Part shown: positions 1 to 11,109 of the stretch, piece after piece
Layout of the letters: each line of letters starts with the position of its first letter
Position numbering within the stretch: the first letter of the stretch is position 1
NCBI RefSeq assembly: GCF_000002235.5
Contig: NW_022145594.1
Coordinates: 16,308,501 to 16,372,500, forward strand
Source of the DNA: Strongylocentrotus purpuratus
Lineage: Eukaryota; Echinodermata; Echinoidea; Camarodonta; Strongylocentrotidae
Direction: 5' to 3'
Length of the DNA: 64,000 bases
Position numbers and translations under genes: made by a program
The notes under the pieces: generated by a model
Seen by the model: only the letters and a program-made list of their open reading frames with translations
What the model was told of the DNA's origin: nothing
The model's database searches: none

Positions 1-648
1 TCAATACACAAACCGATAGTCGTTGAAATCATGTTTTCCAAATGTTGTCACTCGTAATCCGTAATTATTTCGTTTTTATCTTGATGTTATGATGGAAGTA
101 AATAGATAGTTAGTAAAATTATCAAATAACAACAATTGTATAGCAATGGCAACAAACCTGGTCGTAAAGAAAACTAACAGAAGAATTGTAGCGACTCCCA
201 TCTTTGTCGTGCATCACGTTAGCACTGATCGCTTTCTATGCCAAGCACGTATTGAAAACTAATCGGGCAAGTTAGATAATACACTGGTAACATTGGGCCA
301 TTGTCTTTTATCGTTAATGTGTTTAGCACAGTATGTATTTGATCCGTGACGTAGCTATATGGATCGGTACTGGAAGCAACGCCGCATCAAGTGGCGAGAA
401 ACAATTACAAGAAAGACAAAGTGAGAACAAAGAGGAATGACAAGAAAAGAATACGACTAGAGCATCTCCCACACCCTCCTCCTAATCAATAAATTCGCAT
501 TTCATTTTTTGAATACGACCAGTGCCTCCTTCCTTCCCCGTTATTCCAGTGCCTCTTCAATGGGTGGACTTGTGCTACCCCCAATGCGTGCTATTAGCAA
601 AATACCAGGTACATTTTCCTTGGAATATGTTTTATTTCACCCATACAG
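1..648 (+). other. Intron 1 of gene A1 (5' end of gene lies outside window)
   Basis: This stretch matches the first introns of the two downstream type-A genes. In those copies the signal-peptide exon ends 710-711 bp before the Ig1 exon. The matching exon of A1 should therefore lie within about 100 bp upstream of base 1. I see no exon here; an open frame running into the Ig1 exon from about 522 is intronic read-through. Confidence 0.6.
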
Positions 649-3600
649 GATACCATGCATTTGAAGTGTCTATTCAGACATTCCATTCTCTTCCAATCAT
701 CGGGGAAGACTTCACACTAGTCTGTACTTTCACACCGCAATCAAGAAATCGGCGGCTAATTTGGGCTAAGAGTAATAATATCGTGGTTGCCTCTCACTCT
801 TGTCTGCCGTTTAGGGATTGTACATGGGTTACCGTTCCTTCACCATCGAAGTTCAGCTTCATTGCAGACACTAGCAGTGGAAATTTAACGTTAAAGAAAC
901 TTGACATAAATGATTGGGACAACTACCAGTGCACAGTGAGCAGTACATTTGGGGTCGAGGATCCAGGATCAAATAGCTTGCAAGTGACACCATTGCCACC
1001 AGGTGTACTATTCATTATAATGAATTAACACAGCAAAAGTAAAAAATAACATGAGGCTAATGCATGATATATGGGTGTACTTCTGATTAAATTATAAATC
1101 AAACTTCTCTTGTCCTGTGTTTTACATAAATATTACTTTTGGAAGCTTAAATACAAACGGAAGACTCACATTTTTCACAAGATATTAGACGGGCAAGTGA
1201 TTAGCTGGATACATACCAAAAAGTCAAATAATATTATTATTGTACGAAGTGCTCTGAAAATATTGTCCAAACGACAACTTTAAAAGCTTAATAACTTAAA
1301 AAGTGTGTCTAAACATTGCGTCGAAAGGAACAATGTCAAAAGAAAGTGAAACTGTATTGCCTAATTTTAAAATCGTAATCGTAGAAAGTTTGTTTAGAGT
1401 AATTGATGAAATTATTAAAATAAAGAACATCACCGTCAGAAAGGAAAAGAACGTTATTCATCGTGACTATTCCCTTTTCTGTCGACAGCTGCGCCCTTTA
1501 GTTTCCGTATCACTGATGAGAGATCGATCGGTTATTACCAAAACAACCCAAATATAACGGTAACTGCTGGAGAGCCACACGACATCGCATGTACAGCAGA
1601 CGGGGCAAGGCCTCCTGCAGTACTGGAATGGCGTATACCAGATGGTGTGAAGGTTGTTCTTCAAAATCAGTCTGATGTCGTACAAGACAACAGCTATGTC
1701 TCTCAGAGGACAGCAACAATCACGCCCTCTACGAGTGATCAAGGAAAGAATCTCCGCTGCGTGGCTTCACATCCAGAACTACAAAGTAACAGTCAGAGTT
1801 CAGTTTACCTAGAGGTGCAAGGTAATAAATACACTTACCAAGTACAACGTGTATTCTTGTTCTCACAGCCCAGCAGTGTAATCTCGTTAATCACAGATTG
1901 CTTCAATGTCAGTTAAGTGAGCCCACGAATTCATGTGTTTACCCTGTATCAAGTGCTCCACCCAGATCTCAGCTTGGAACTTAATGGGGCGATATCAAAT
2001 ACTGAATCGTCTATTTTGCTTTAGGTATTTGTACCTTTGTTCCACATCTATTATTTTAAGCGTAATGTTTACTTACAGAGAAATATTTGGCTAACGCTTT
2101 TCTGGAGGAATTATATATCTTGCTATAGTATGTGTTTCTGTAATGAGGTTCTACCAACAATCATGCTGCTTTAAATAACTGGAGATAACAAGAAACATTA
2201 TTTTGCGTTTCTTACACAATTTAAAAATATATTTTCACATTCTCTCTCTCACCCTCTCTCTTTTATATAGTCCAGCCGTCTAGGATATTTCTTTTTGAAA
2301 GTGGAGATAACACGGAACGCCAATCTGGGTCAACAGTCATTCACGTTCAAGAAGGTTCCTCCACTTCAATCACTTGTAAAAGTATTGGATCATTACCAGC
2401 TGTTGAACTATCATTGATTCTTCTTCTTGACAACAATAGTATTCCCAGAAGCTCAAACCATTCAAAGTATCCTAATTCTTTAGATGGAACTTTGTTTGAC
2501 ACCGAAAGTACCATTGCAATACATCCAATGAGACAGCACCATGGAATATTCATTCAGTGCTATGTATCTCTGGACGGAAACTTTATTCATGTATCATTAG
2601 CCAAATTGATCGTTTACGGTGAGTTTAGAGTTTTCAATATATCATCATTTGATCTTCCTTTTAATATCCCCGGTGTGAAAATGCATTGTCAGTATGGATC
2701 TAATCTACTGTAAGGCCTTATTTTCGCTACGAACATAAAGAAAATTCTTATATGTATGCCTCGTTATCTATCCAGTTTAAATGAGTCATTATCATTGATA
2801 AGTTATTGTCAGCTATGACGGAGAGAAAACGTGAACGTTTATCACTGTATACATCGATTTTCTCCTCGCCTTTTAATTAAATATTACGTCTGTGAGCACA
2901 TAATTCTTTTCTCCAAATAACAATTTCATTCATCAAGGCCTTACCCAAAACCAGACATTTCATTTCATTGTAAAGGCCCAACAGATAATGTTGAAATGAC
3001 AATATAATTTACCAAATGACATATTCAAGGCTTTACACATAATTATTCATTTTATTCATGTTTTAAGGCTCACCAGATGATGTTAACATATCTACCCCCG
3101 GTGATCTACAGGAAGGTATAGAAACCAATATAAGCTGCAGAGCTGTTAATGGGTACCCTGCTCCGCTCATCCATTGGTACATCGGTTCAATAAATGTGAC
3201 ACACGATTCGTCTTGTAAGACTTCAATGAATGAAGATGATCGGTATGATGCTGAAAGCACCCTTACCATCATACCAAAGAGGTTAGATCATGGGAAACAT
3301 CTTTTCTGTCAGGCAGTTCAACCTACAACACCGTCAATGCAGTCAGTGAATGATAGCATGGTTCTAAACATATCATGTGAGTTTTAATATTCATTTCAAC
3401 TTTTGGTAAAGGCATCATTATAAAGAATCTTCTAAAACTGCGTAGGATATTGGTCTGATTACGCGTTCACCAACAATCATGAAGACTCTTCGCCTGCTTT
3501 GGCTTTTTTTTTTAATTCTACATATCTTTTTGTATATATACATATTTGTAATTTTTTTGACATTCTTTACACTCCCCTTGCATTTTCCCATCTTACAACA

Positions 3601-4092
3601 GGAACATTCAAAGAAATAGGCTATACGTTCATTTGTTTATACATTGACAAGTTTCTTTCAGTCCCACCCCAATTACCTTAATTTGAATCCCAAGTCTCAT
3701 TCCCATTCGTTATCCATCCTTCTGTTTTCTATCTCCTCTTCTAAAAACTGATTTCCAATTTTGTTTTCTATGACCTAGACGACCCTATTGTGTTTGTTTC
3801 CTCTCGACGGCTTACATCAAATAAAGTGCGTACTGGGTTCGTGTTGACATGTACTTCAGACGCCAATCCACCTGCTGTTATCTTCCAATGGCTCTGTAAC
3901 GGCACACAGTTGTCTAACGACACCCATAGCATAACATTCTCCAAGAATATACCAGAATATGAAACGCTGACTTTTAGCGAAGTGGTGATCCAACACCCTC
4001 TGTCCAAAGATCCTTGTGAATATGAATGCGTAGCTGTGTCCAGGTATGGTTTCGGCAGTGTAGTCTTCAACTCCACATTTAATCGTAAGTAG
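649..4092 (+). CDS. Gene A1: five-Ig-domain secreted receptor-like protein, type A (5' partial)
   Basis: Five Ig exons joined by phase-1 introns: Ig1 649-1002, Ig2 1489-1821, Ig3 2271-2618, Ig4 3068-3376, Ig5 3779-4084 reading on to TAG at 4090-4092. Each shows the Ig signature of a B-strand Cys, a Trp, and an F-strand Y-x-C or related Cys. Ig1 is V-like (LVCTFTP, YQCTVSS) with an extra cysteine loop C-LPFRD-C. Ig2 has the ARPPAVLEW motif of C2-set_2 domains of the nephrin/kirrel/nectin kind. Ig3 has lost its core Trp (ELSLIL where A2 and A3 have ELSWRL). Ig5 has two extra cysteines (WLCNG, DPCEYEC). The frame is open in all visible exons. The signal exon should lie just before the window. 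A secreted recognition or adhesion protein is inferred; the ligand is unknown. Confidence 0.85.
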
Positions 4093-4180
4093 AACTATAT
4101 TTGTCATTGTATCTTTAGAGTAATTTGTATCTCTTCATATGATTCTCTCTTTTCATTTAATGAATTTTTGCTTGCTTCCA

Positions 4181-4186
4181 AATAAA
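4181..4186 (+). terminator. Candidate polyadenylation signal of gene A1
   Basis: AATAAA lies 89 bp after the Ig5 stop codon. Genes A2 and A3 have the same hexamer at the matching place (17256 and 29585), which supports Ig5 as the terminal coding exon. Confidence 0.55.
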
Positions 4187-4310
4187 AAATATTGAAATAA
4201 TGAAATCTTCTATCTTTCGAAATGATTAAAGATCCAAAATCAATGAATTGAAGGAATAGTCTCCATTGATTTTTCGTTTACGCTTACCACTAATTAACGT
4301 TAAAATGCCG

Positions 4311-4424
4311 TTATCTCCGATTCACCTTCTTGGCTCATCGTCGATCAAATCAAACGACATCTTCTGCTCTCTTCGTTGACTGGCAACCAGGATGCAACAT
4401 CAAATACGTCACAATTGGATCTAA
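4311..4424 (+). pseudogene. Decayed FN3 half-exon behind gene A1
   Basis: In one frame this reads NQTTSSALFVDWQPG, the A-B strand region of a fibronectin III domain, and it matches relics behind all five other genes. Here the splice acceptor is changed (ccg where A2 and A3 have cag) and one base is missing near 4350 relative to the other copies, so the frame breaks. A MITE is inserted at its 3' edge. It is not expected to be translated. Confidence 0.7.
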
Positions 4425-5056
4425 AGGCCCGGTCACACAGCCTTTCGCGTCTGTATCGCGGGTAAAATTTCGCGATTTTTTTTTGCCCGCGGTTGCCCGT
4501 GGTGGAAAATGTGCAAAATTGGCTTATACCCGCGGTTTACCCGTGGTATGCCCGCGGAACAGACGCCGGCGACTGTTCCGCGTCCTTATCGCGGGTGAAG
4601 CGCGGCGGTACCGCGGCCTACCACGCTTACACGCGGTACACACGCTAATGCACGTGATAACAACGCGGTACAGACGCGGAACAAACGTGCTATGACCGTG
4701 CTCCACCCGCGATTACCCGCTAAAATTTCGCGTCCAATTCCGCGTGTAACCACGTCTTAACCGCGGCCGTAGCACGTCCTAGCACGTTCGTTCCGCGTCT
4801 GTACCGCGTCTTTACCGCGTGTGTACCACGTGTACCGCCCGCGATTACCCGCGGTCTAAATTTTTGGGCAGCCCAAAACTTTTTCGCGCGGCCAACCGCG
4901 TGTGAATTTCTTACCGCGTGTAACGACGGGTAAAGTACGGCTGTATCGCGTCTTTATCGCGACCTCAACGCGTCCAACAGCGTCTGCTTCACGGGCAGAA
5001 ATTTTTGGCCGTGATTCGGCCGCGATACGCCCGTAAAGGGCTGTGTGACCGGGCCT
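4425..5056. mobile_element. Harbinger-type MITE, 632 bp
   Basis: Terminal inverted repeats AGGCCCGGTCACACAG are flanked by a TAA target duplication at 4422-4424 and 5057-5059. A 3-bp TWA duplication is the hallmark of PIF/Harbinger elements. The interior is GC-rich and made of many variants of an ACCGCGT/CCGCGG word. It has no transposase. The same ends recur at 40218-40775 with a different interior. Confidence 0.85.
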
Positions 5057-5885
5057 TAATTGAACAAACTATCGACACACATGATTAAGTTCAAGGAATC
5101 AATGGAGTGACCATGCTTTCGAATCGACGAGTCCCACCTATTTGTCCATCTGTTATGTATCGGTATCATTATCTTCCGCACCATACGCTCGTTTGCAGGC
5201 ACACACCCGGATATGTGTGATATACATAAAGAAGAAAATGTAACATTACCGGCAAACAAATTCGAAATTTATTTAATGGAAATAGTATGGAGGGCAAATG
5301 ATAAGAAGTGTGACATTTGGAGAAGAAATGGCAATCATATAAAAAAAAACGTACAATTAATTTTGTGAGATAAGTATATTTTCTTTGTAATCGATATAGC
5401 TTTGTATTTCCTTAGGCAAATATTATTCAATTATTAAATGATGGGAAGAAAGGCCTTGTCAGACGTAAAGCGGAAAAGGCTGTCTGAACTGTTTGACTAT
5501 CGATAATGCATGGTCTACAAAATACAAAAAAAACTAACTACGTGTTTAATCATATAATATAAATCAATTAAATAATTCTATCTTTCAATGGACGCATTTG
5601 CCAAACATGTTTAAAATCTAAAGAAAGTAGGAGACCGCCATCTTGAGCTAGTACTTGAACTTGATGGAGGCCTTAGAAGGGGAACCTGTATGGGCGACTA
5701 AATTTATAGCATATTGTATAATCATATTAATAAAACAAATTAAATATAACTGCCACATAATGAATTGAATGCATTTTTTCAGGAATAACATCAAATGTGT
5801 TAAGTGTAATATGTTTATTATTCAAGTGTATGTCTTTTGTTGAAAGTTTGATTTATCTTCGTATTTATGTATTTGCATGTGCAAA

Positions 5886-5927
<42 letters not shown>

Positions 5928-5934
5928 CATGTGT
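5886..5934. repeat. (GT)n microsatellite
   Basis: A run of GT with a few GC and AT interruptions, within the insertion that separates A1 from B1. Confidence 0.8.
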
Positions 5935-5951
5935 TTGGAGCACTCATCAAA

Positions 5952-6865
5952 TTATGACTTGTATGCTGATAATGATTTATGCTTTATGGCAGCCTTGAAA
6001 CAAATTATTGTAGGACATGACTTAACAGTTATTGGGAGACTATTCCCTAGGTCAGGGCACTCGTGTTGTATAGGTTTATGCGCAATTAGCATTTTGGGGT
6101 TTATCAAATGAAAGTTCTTAGAGTTTCGTGTCGGATAAGAATTGACTGTGTTGTTTATAACAAACGGGTTTTTGAATACTTGAGGAAGTAGATTATCGTA
6201 GTATTTTAACATAAAGATTGCAACCTGCAAAGCGTTGATTTAAAAAACACTTAATGTTTTCATCTTCTGAAATAAGAGTTTTGAATTTGCAAAAAAGAAT
6301 GATCCGGTGCAAAAAAAAAAAAAAATCCCCAAAAAATGAATAAGATTTAGTTTTGTCATCGCAAAACTTGGTAAAACATTTTAAAAATAAGTAAAGAATA
6401 ACAATTGTATTATACAATAAAAACAAAGTCTTTTGAGTAAATAACTGTTTCGTTTTACAAATAATTCTTACATTTTTAGATATAGTCTTTGAATATAATC
6501 CAAACGGTCATTCCATGTTAGAAATTCATCAATAATCACCCCGATAACATTAGATTTACGCTTCTGTTCTTTGGGCAATTTATCAATCAATAAGCCAATT
6601 GTCATATTTTCATTTCTGTGCGCAATTGGGTAGTTGAAGGGAATAAAATGAGTTTTGTTCATATTTAGAGATACATCATTGCATTTAACCCTTCAGGACT
6701 CCTTTGGTACCAATCAAATGTATTCATTGGTGTCAATGTTATTGTGTGAGCAAAACACTTTTTTTATCGTTAGCAAAGAGAATAAATGGCAAAACGGATG
6801 ATGCGTTCATTATATCGTTTATATACACAATATACATGAGTGGTCCCACTTTAATGTGAACAACA
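5952..6865 (-). pseudogene. 5'-truncated CR1-like LINE, reverse transcriptase relic
   Basis: On the minus strand three broken frames give, in order, GPLMYIVYINDIMNAS then FILFANDK (RT motifs around the catalytic FADD box, here FAND), then VIGVIIDEFLTWNDR (thumb), and finally a C-terminal block with NSYPTRNSKNFH and LGNSLPITVKS. Stops and frameshifts separate the blocks. It sits in the roughly 2.2 kb that is present between A1 and B1 but absent from the A2-B2 and A3-B3 spacers. Confidence 0.75.
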
Positions 6866-7381
6866 ATAACATTACTTATAATCAAACAAAGCACAAATAT
6901 TTCTTAAGACTCGCTACCTACTTACATATGAGTGATGATTAATTAATAGTACAGTCACCTTTAACAAAAAATCATTTGTGAATTGGTGGAATATTCAAAA
7001 CCTTCTTAAAAACATAATGTTTATAATAATATTGGCTTCTATACGTAAACAGTTAAGAAGTAAATGCAGAAAATAAAGGATAATGTCAAAAAGGTGAGAA
7101 ATAATACGTATATCCCCAAACACTTCTCCCATTGTGCAAAGTACAACATTTTATATCATTCCCTGTATTCCTCTTCATAAATATATTTACCAATTGTATA
7201 CAACTTAATGGCAGCATCGAAAGTTAGAAGTAGAACAAAGAGGAAAAGTCAATGATTGACTCATAATAACAATTCATCTCATACTTCCGAAAAAGATAAG
7301 TAACGTAAGTTTTCGGAATCCCCCCCCCCCCCATCTTTTGTAGCTGACAGCCTATTAATTTTCTTCAGAGAGATACATTGC

Positions 7382-7391
7382 TTTCACTTTC
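7382..7391 (-). promoter_or_regulatory. IRF/ISRE-like site upstream of gene B1
   Basis: TTTCACTTTC, on the other strand GAAAGTGAAA, matches the GAAANNGAAA core bound by interferon regulatory factors. It lies 198 bp before the chosen ATG. The same site occurs at almost the same distance in B3, and as an ETS-IRF form in B2. The block continues with a conserved CGCAAGAGAGAA. Function is inferred from motif and position only. Confidence 0.5.
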
Positions 7392-7579
7392 GAACCGCAA
7401 GAGAGAAGTTAATAAGCATATCAGCCATTTTACTTTGTGTCCACTCATTCAGGCGTTGTTAACCTGTACTGCACATCGCTCATTGTTTAATTCTCCATAT
7501 ATTCTGTTAGGTAGCAGGGTAGTTCATGCAACGCACCTCCTAAGTTGAAATATACAAGGAAATGAGACGTAATAACAAC

Positions 7580-10500
7580 ATGGACGAACGTATTCGAATG
7601 TTTCTCTTCCTCACCTTCATCGTTTCTAAGACAAATGAGATGAGCGTGTATACTCGTATTCAGAACCCAGAAATCCTCCCAGTCGTTGGTGAGAATATAA
7701 CACTTGCCTGCTCTCTCACGCCCCCGTCGACATATCGCCAACTGTTTTGGATGGACTGGAATAACAGTATCCTAGCTAGATGTCCAGGGGTGGGATGCAG
7801 AAACGAGCAGAATGTATCGGATATGTCCAAGTACAGTTTGATGACAGATTCTTCTACCGGAAATTTAACTATTAGGTATTTAACGGTGGATGACAGCGGT
7901 AAATATCGGTGCCTGGTTTTTACATCGAATGATTCAGTTACCAGTGGAAGTGTACTGAAAGTACTGATATCAGGTAATGTTTGCTTACATTACTCTATAG
8001 AGCTTAATCGGGTTGTGATGTGTGCGAAATTACAATGTAAATGAATGTCATGTGTAGCGTCGTCGATTACTAGTACTGTAATTGGTTTTTTACCACTATT
8101 AGTATATATTGAGTTCGATTATTGACGGGGAAAATCCAAACTATGGCATTTTACAAATTATATGATATTGTGGTATTATTAATTTGTTTATTTCCGAAAT
8201 GGTCCTAGAATTTGGTAAACAACCAGGTTGACAAGACATACATTTTAATGGTACATATATTTATATAATATATATACTGTATATTGATTATTTGTCAGCT
8301 GTTCCTAAATTGCTATCCATCATGGACGTTCGGTTTGAGGATGGATACCAGAATGGAGCATCCGTGAGCATCACATCTGGGCGAACCCACAACCTCACAT
8401 GTTCAGTCCAAGACGCAAGACCACCTGCAGAACTAGAGTGGGACGTTCCTGAAGAAGTACAAATTCGACTGGACGATCAGTATAATGCTGTTCATGGTGA
8501 AGCTTATACCTCTAAAAGAGTCGTTTCTGTAAATCCCTCGAGAGAGGATGATGGAAAGATTTTGCGTTGTATGGCTTCGCATCGGGAGCTGGATAGTGGG
8601 CTGCAAATGTTCATCCGTCTGGATGTTCAAGGTAATTATTCTACTAATGAATTCGTCCTATGGTTGCTCAAAGTGTGTGTTTCTGCCCAACAGAAAAGGC
8701 ATCTAAATGTGAGGATTGTCTGAAATGGATGAAACATTCAACTCAACCTAAAACATGATTTCCGCTAAATATTTTGATAATAGACGAAATACTTACATTT
8801 TCCGACTGCTGAAATATATAATTTAATGATTATTCCGTTACGTTACTTCAAATGAGTCTCTCCCTCTCTCCACAGAAAACATCAACCTAAAGAAAAAAAA
8901 AATGTCTACATGCCTTTTTGTGGTATTTTTTTTTCTCCTCTCATTTAGTCTCGCCAACTAACCTACGGATCACCGCATCTGATCTAATGACTATCGACGA
9001 AGCAGGAACAAGAAGTGTCATGGTCTTTGAAGACTTGACAACATCATTCAACTGCAAGAGTGTAGGGTCTCGCCCTAAGGCCGTCATATCATGGATCATT
9101 GGTTCGGACTACGACCTGGGTCGCACGACCTCTACGTCTACCACGAATGAGGCCGACCAAGGTTTACGTGATACCCAGTCTACTCTACAGTTGATTCCAA
9201 AAAGGTGGCATCACAAACAACTTCTCCGATGTGTGGCCTATGCTGGTATGAACCAACGTCAAACGGAAGTGAGGGTTATCGTCTATGGTGAGTATTCCTT
9301 CGATGTCTACCAGATGCGAATTTTAACATTTTGAATAAATGGGTGTACTCATACCATGCTTCAACTATTATGCAGCCATATAGTTGAATGAAGTGAAAAT
9401 TGTGTAGATATTTATTGACAAACATTCGTGACAGCTAAAGACAAAATAATATTGACATCAACATAATTCATTTATTGTGTCAGAATAAGAGTTATTTCTT
9501 TTACCGTACATAGGTTTTTGCTGCTCATAATATCGGCAAGACCTGTTTTTTGTATCGGTATAATTATATGTTATATGCAATTATCTGGGGTTTGTAATCT
9601 AACATAATAATTACATCATAAATACACTTTGATTATTGCAAGGACCCCCTGATCCTCCTTACCTAAATGGAACAGAAGGATTGCAGTTCGGAGTGTCATC
9701 AAATGTGACTTGCACATCAAACAACGGCTACCCAGCACCAACTTTCCAATGGTACCTTGGATCAAAGAACGTCACCAAAGATTCTAAAACACAGTCTTCG
9801 AGGAATAGACGTCCTCTAATGAATGCCATAAGTGTTTTAAATTTTACACCGACATTAGACGATCACGGGAAACTCCTCGGTTGTCAAGTTTTCCAACTAA
9901 ACGCTGCATCCAAAAAGTCTTGGAAGATCAGTTCGGTTCTTAATGTTCTCTGTAAGTTGTATTTATGTCAGCCTAACCCGCCCATCATGTAGTTCTTACG
10001 AGGCAGGTACATTACGTTGCCCCGCTGCTAAAAAAAGGATATCAAAACCATTGACATTACCCGACGTAAGTGTCCTTTTTGTTTTGAGCTGGCGATAATT
10101 GCTACTTTCCCATTATTATCTTGAACACACAAAACTACGTTGTTTCTTTTGCAAACATCAACTGGTTTGAATATTTTTCTTGTTTCTAATAACAACTTGT
10201 GTTACATTTCTAACTCTGTAATTCTTAAATGAAATATCAGCCGTGTTTTAGATCAATGCCAAAGGATACCATCCTCCTGGAGAAATAAATAGTTGCATGT
10301 TACGATCATGGTGCTGACCCGTTAGCCTTACAATATATTGGTAACGATTACATTTTGTATGCACTTGTGCTAATCAGAAAAACGATCACAAATTATTTAT
10401 TCCTGAGCATTGCTTTATTGTGTCCCAAACCCATTTACCTTTTTTCTGAATACATTATTGCAGATTCTCCTGTCGTTGTGAACTACTCTGTTCGTCGGGT

Positions 10501-10837
10501 TTCCAGTGATGACCAGAGCGTTGATGCCATTCTTACATGTACATCAGATAGCAGACCCCTATCCTCAATAAGATGGTTTTCGAAAAGCAGAGAACTTAAC
10601 AACAGCACTCGCACCCAATTTCACCACATTCTTCTTCATGAAAGTACCTTGAGGTCGAGCATTTTGGTTATTTCTAATATATCGGCAGAAGACGATGGCA
10701 ACTATACATGTTTGGCTAAGACAAGGCTTGGGAACGACAGCGCAACTATAATCTTTTTATATTCTGGTAAATATTTCACTATCGAGCAAGGTACATGCAT
10801 GTCATATTGTTTAGAAGACACATTGCCTGGTACATAG
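7580..10837 (+). CDS. Gene B1: five-Ig-domain receptor-like protein, type B
   Basis: Exons: signal peptide plus Ig1 7580-7973, Ig2 8299-8631, Ig3 8949-9287, Ig4 9643-9951, Ig5 10464-10766; introns are phase 1. The ATG at 7580 is chosen because it aligns with the starts of B2 and B3; an in-frame ATG at 7562 adds six residues. Residues 1-20 (MDERIRMFLFLTFIVSKTNE) look like a cleavable signal. Ig1 is V-like with a CPGVGC loop. Ig2 carries ARPPAELEW, Ig3 SRPKAVISW, Ig4 GYPAPTFQW and Ig5 DGNYTC. If the Ig5 donor (G|GTAAAT) is not used, the frame runs to TAG at 10835-10837, giving about 582 residues. The downstream FN3 exon is dead. No transmembrane exon was found, so secretion is possible. All five Ig frames are intact. 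Confidence 0.85.
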
Positions 10838-10966
10838 CTTTGCAATCGATAATGCCAGATGACAAATGAGAACAGTATAATACTGTAACGACTGTAAAAC
10901 CTAGGTAATGAGCTTATAACTCAGTTACAGTAACGTAGGAGTCAATGTGTTTTTTTTTTTAATTAC

Positions 10967-11109
10967 GGATTCCCGATCCGCCTTATTAGTTCACCGTCGA
11001 TCAAAACCAGACGACATCATCTACTCTCTTCGTTGCTTGGCAACCTGGAATTGATGATGAGTTTCAGCCAATCACTCTGGAGGATATTGCCAGGAACAAT
11101 CGTCATTAA
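10967..11109 (+). pseudogene. Decayed FN3 half-exon behind gene B1
   Basis: Reads DQNQTTSSTLFVAWQPG, an FN3 A-C strand region, but with TAG at 10987-10989 and no AG acceptor at its 5' edge (AC where B2 has AG). It ends at TAA 11107-11109. The second half of the FN3 domain is not seen. Confidence 0.75.

Noticed and set aside
4330..4695. A 121-codon open frame
   Set aside because: It joins the FN3 fossil to the GC-rich interior of a MITE; the MITE part has no protein signal.
7322..7333. C homopolymer before gene B1 as a regulatory feature
   Set aside because: The other modules have only CCCCC here; it looks like slippage and is one of many C/G runs in the window.
649..10837. A single ten-Ig gene made of A1 plus B1
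   Set aside because: B genes have their own start codon and signal peptide. The only AG near the B Ig1 start gives phase 0, while A Ig5 ends in phase 1. A genes have a stop and AATAAA before B.
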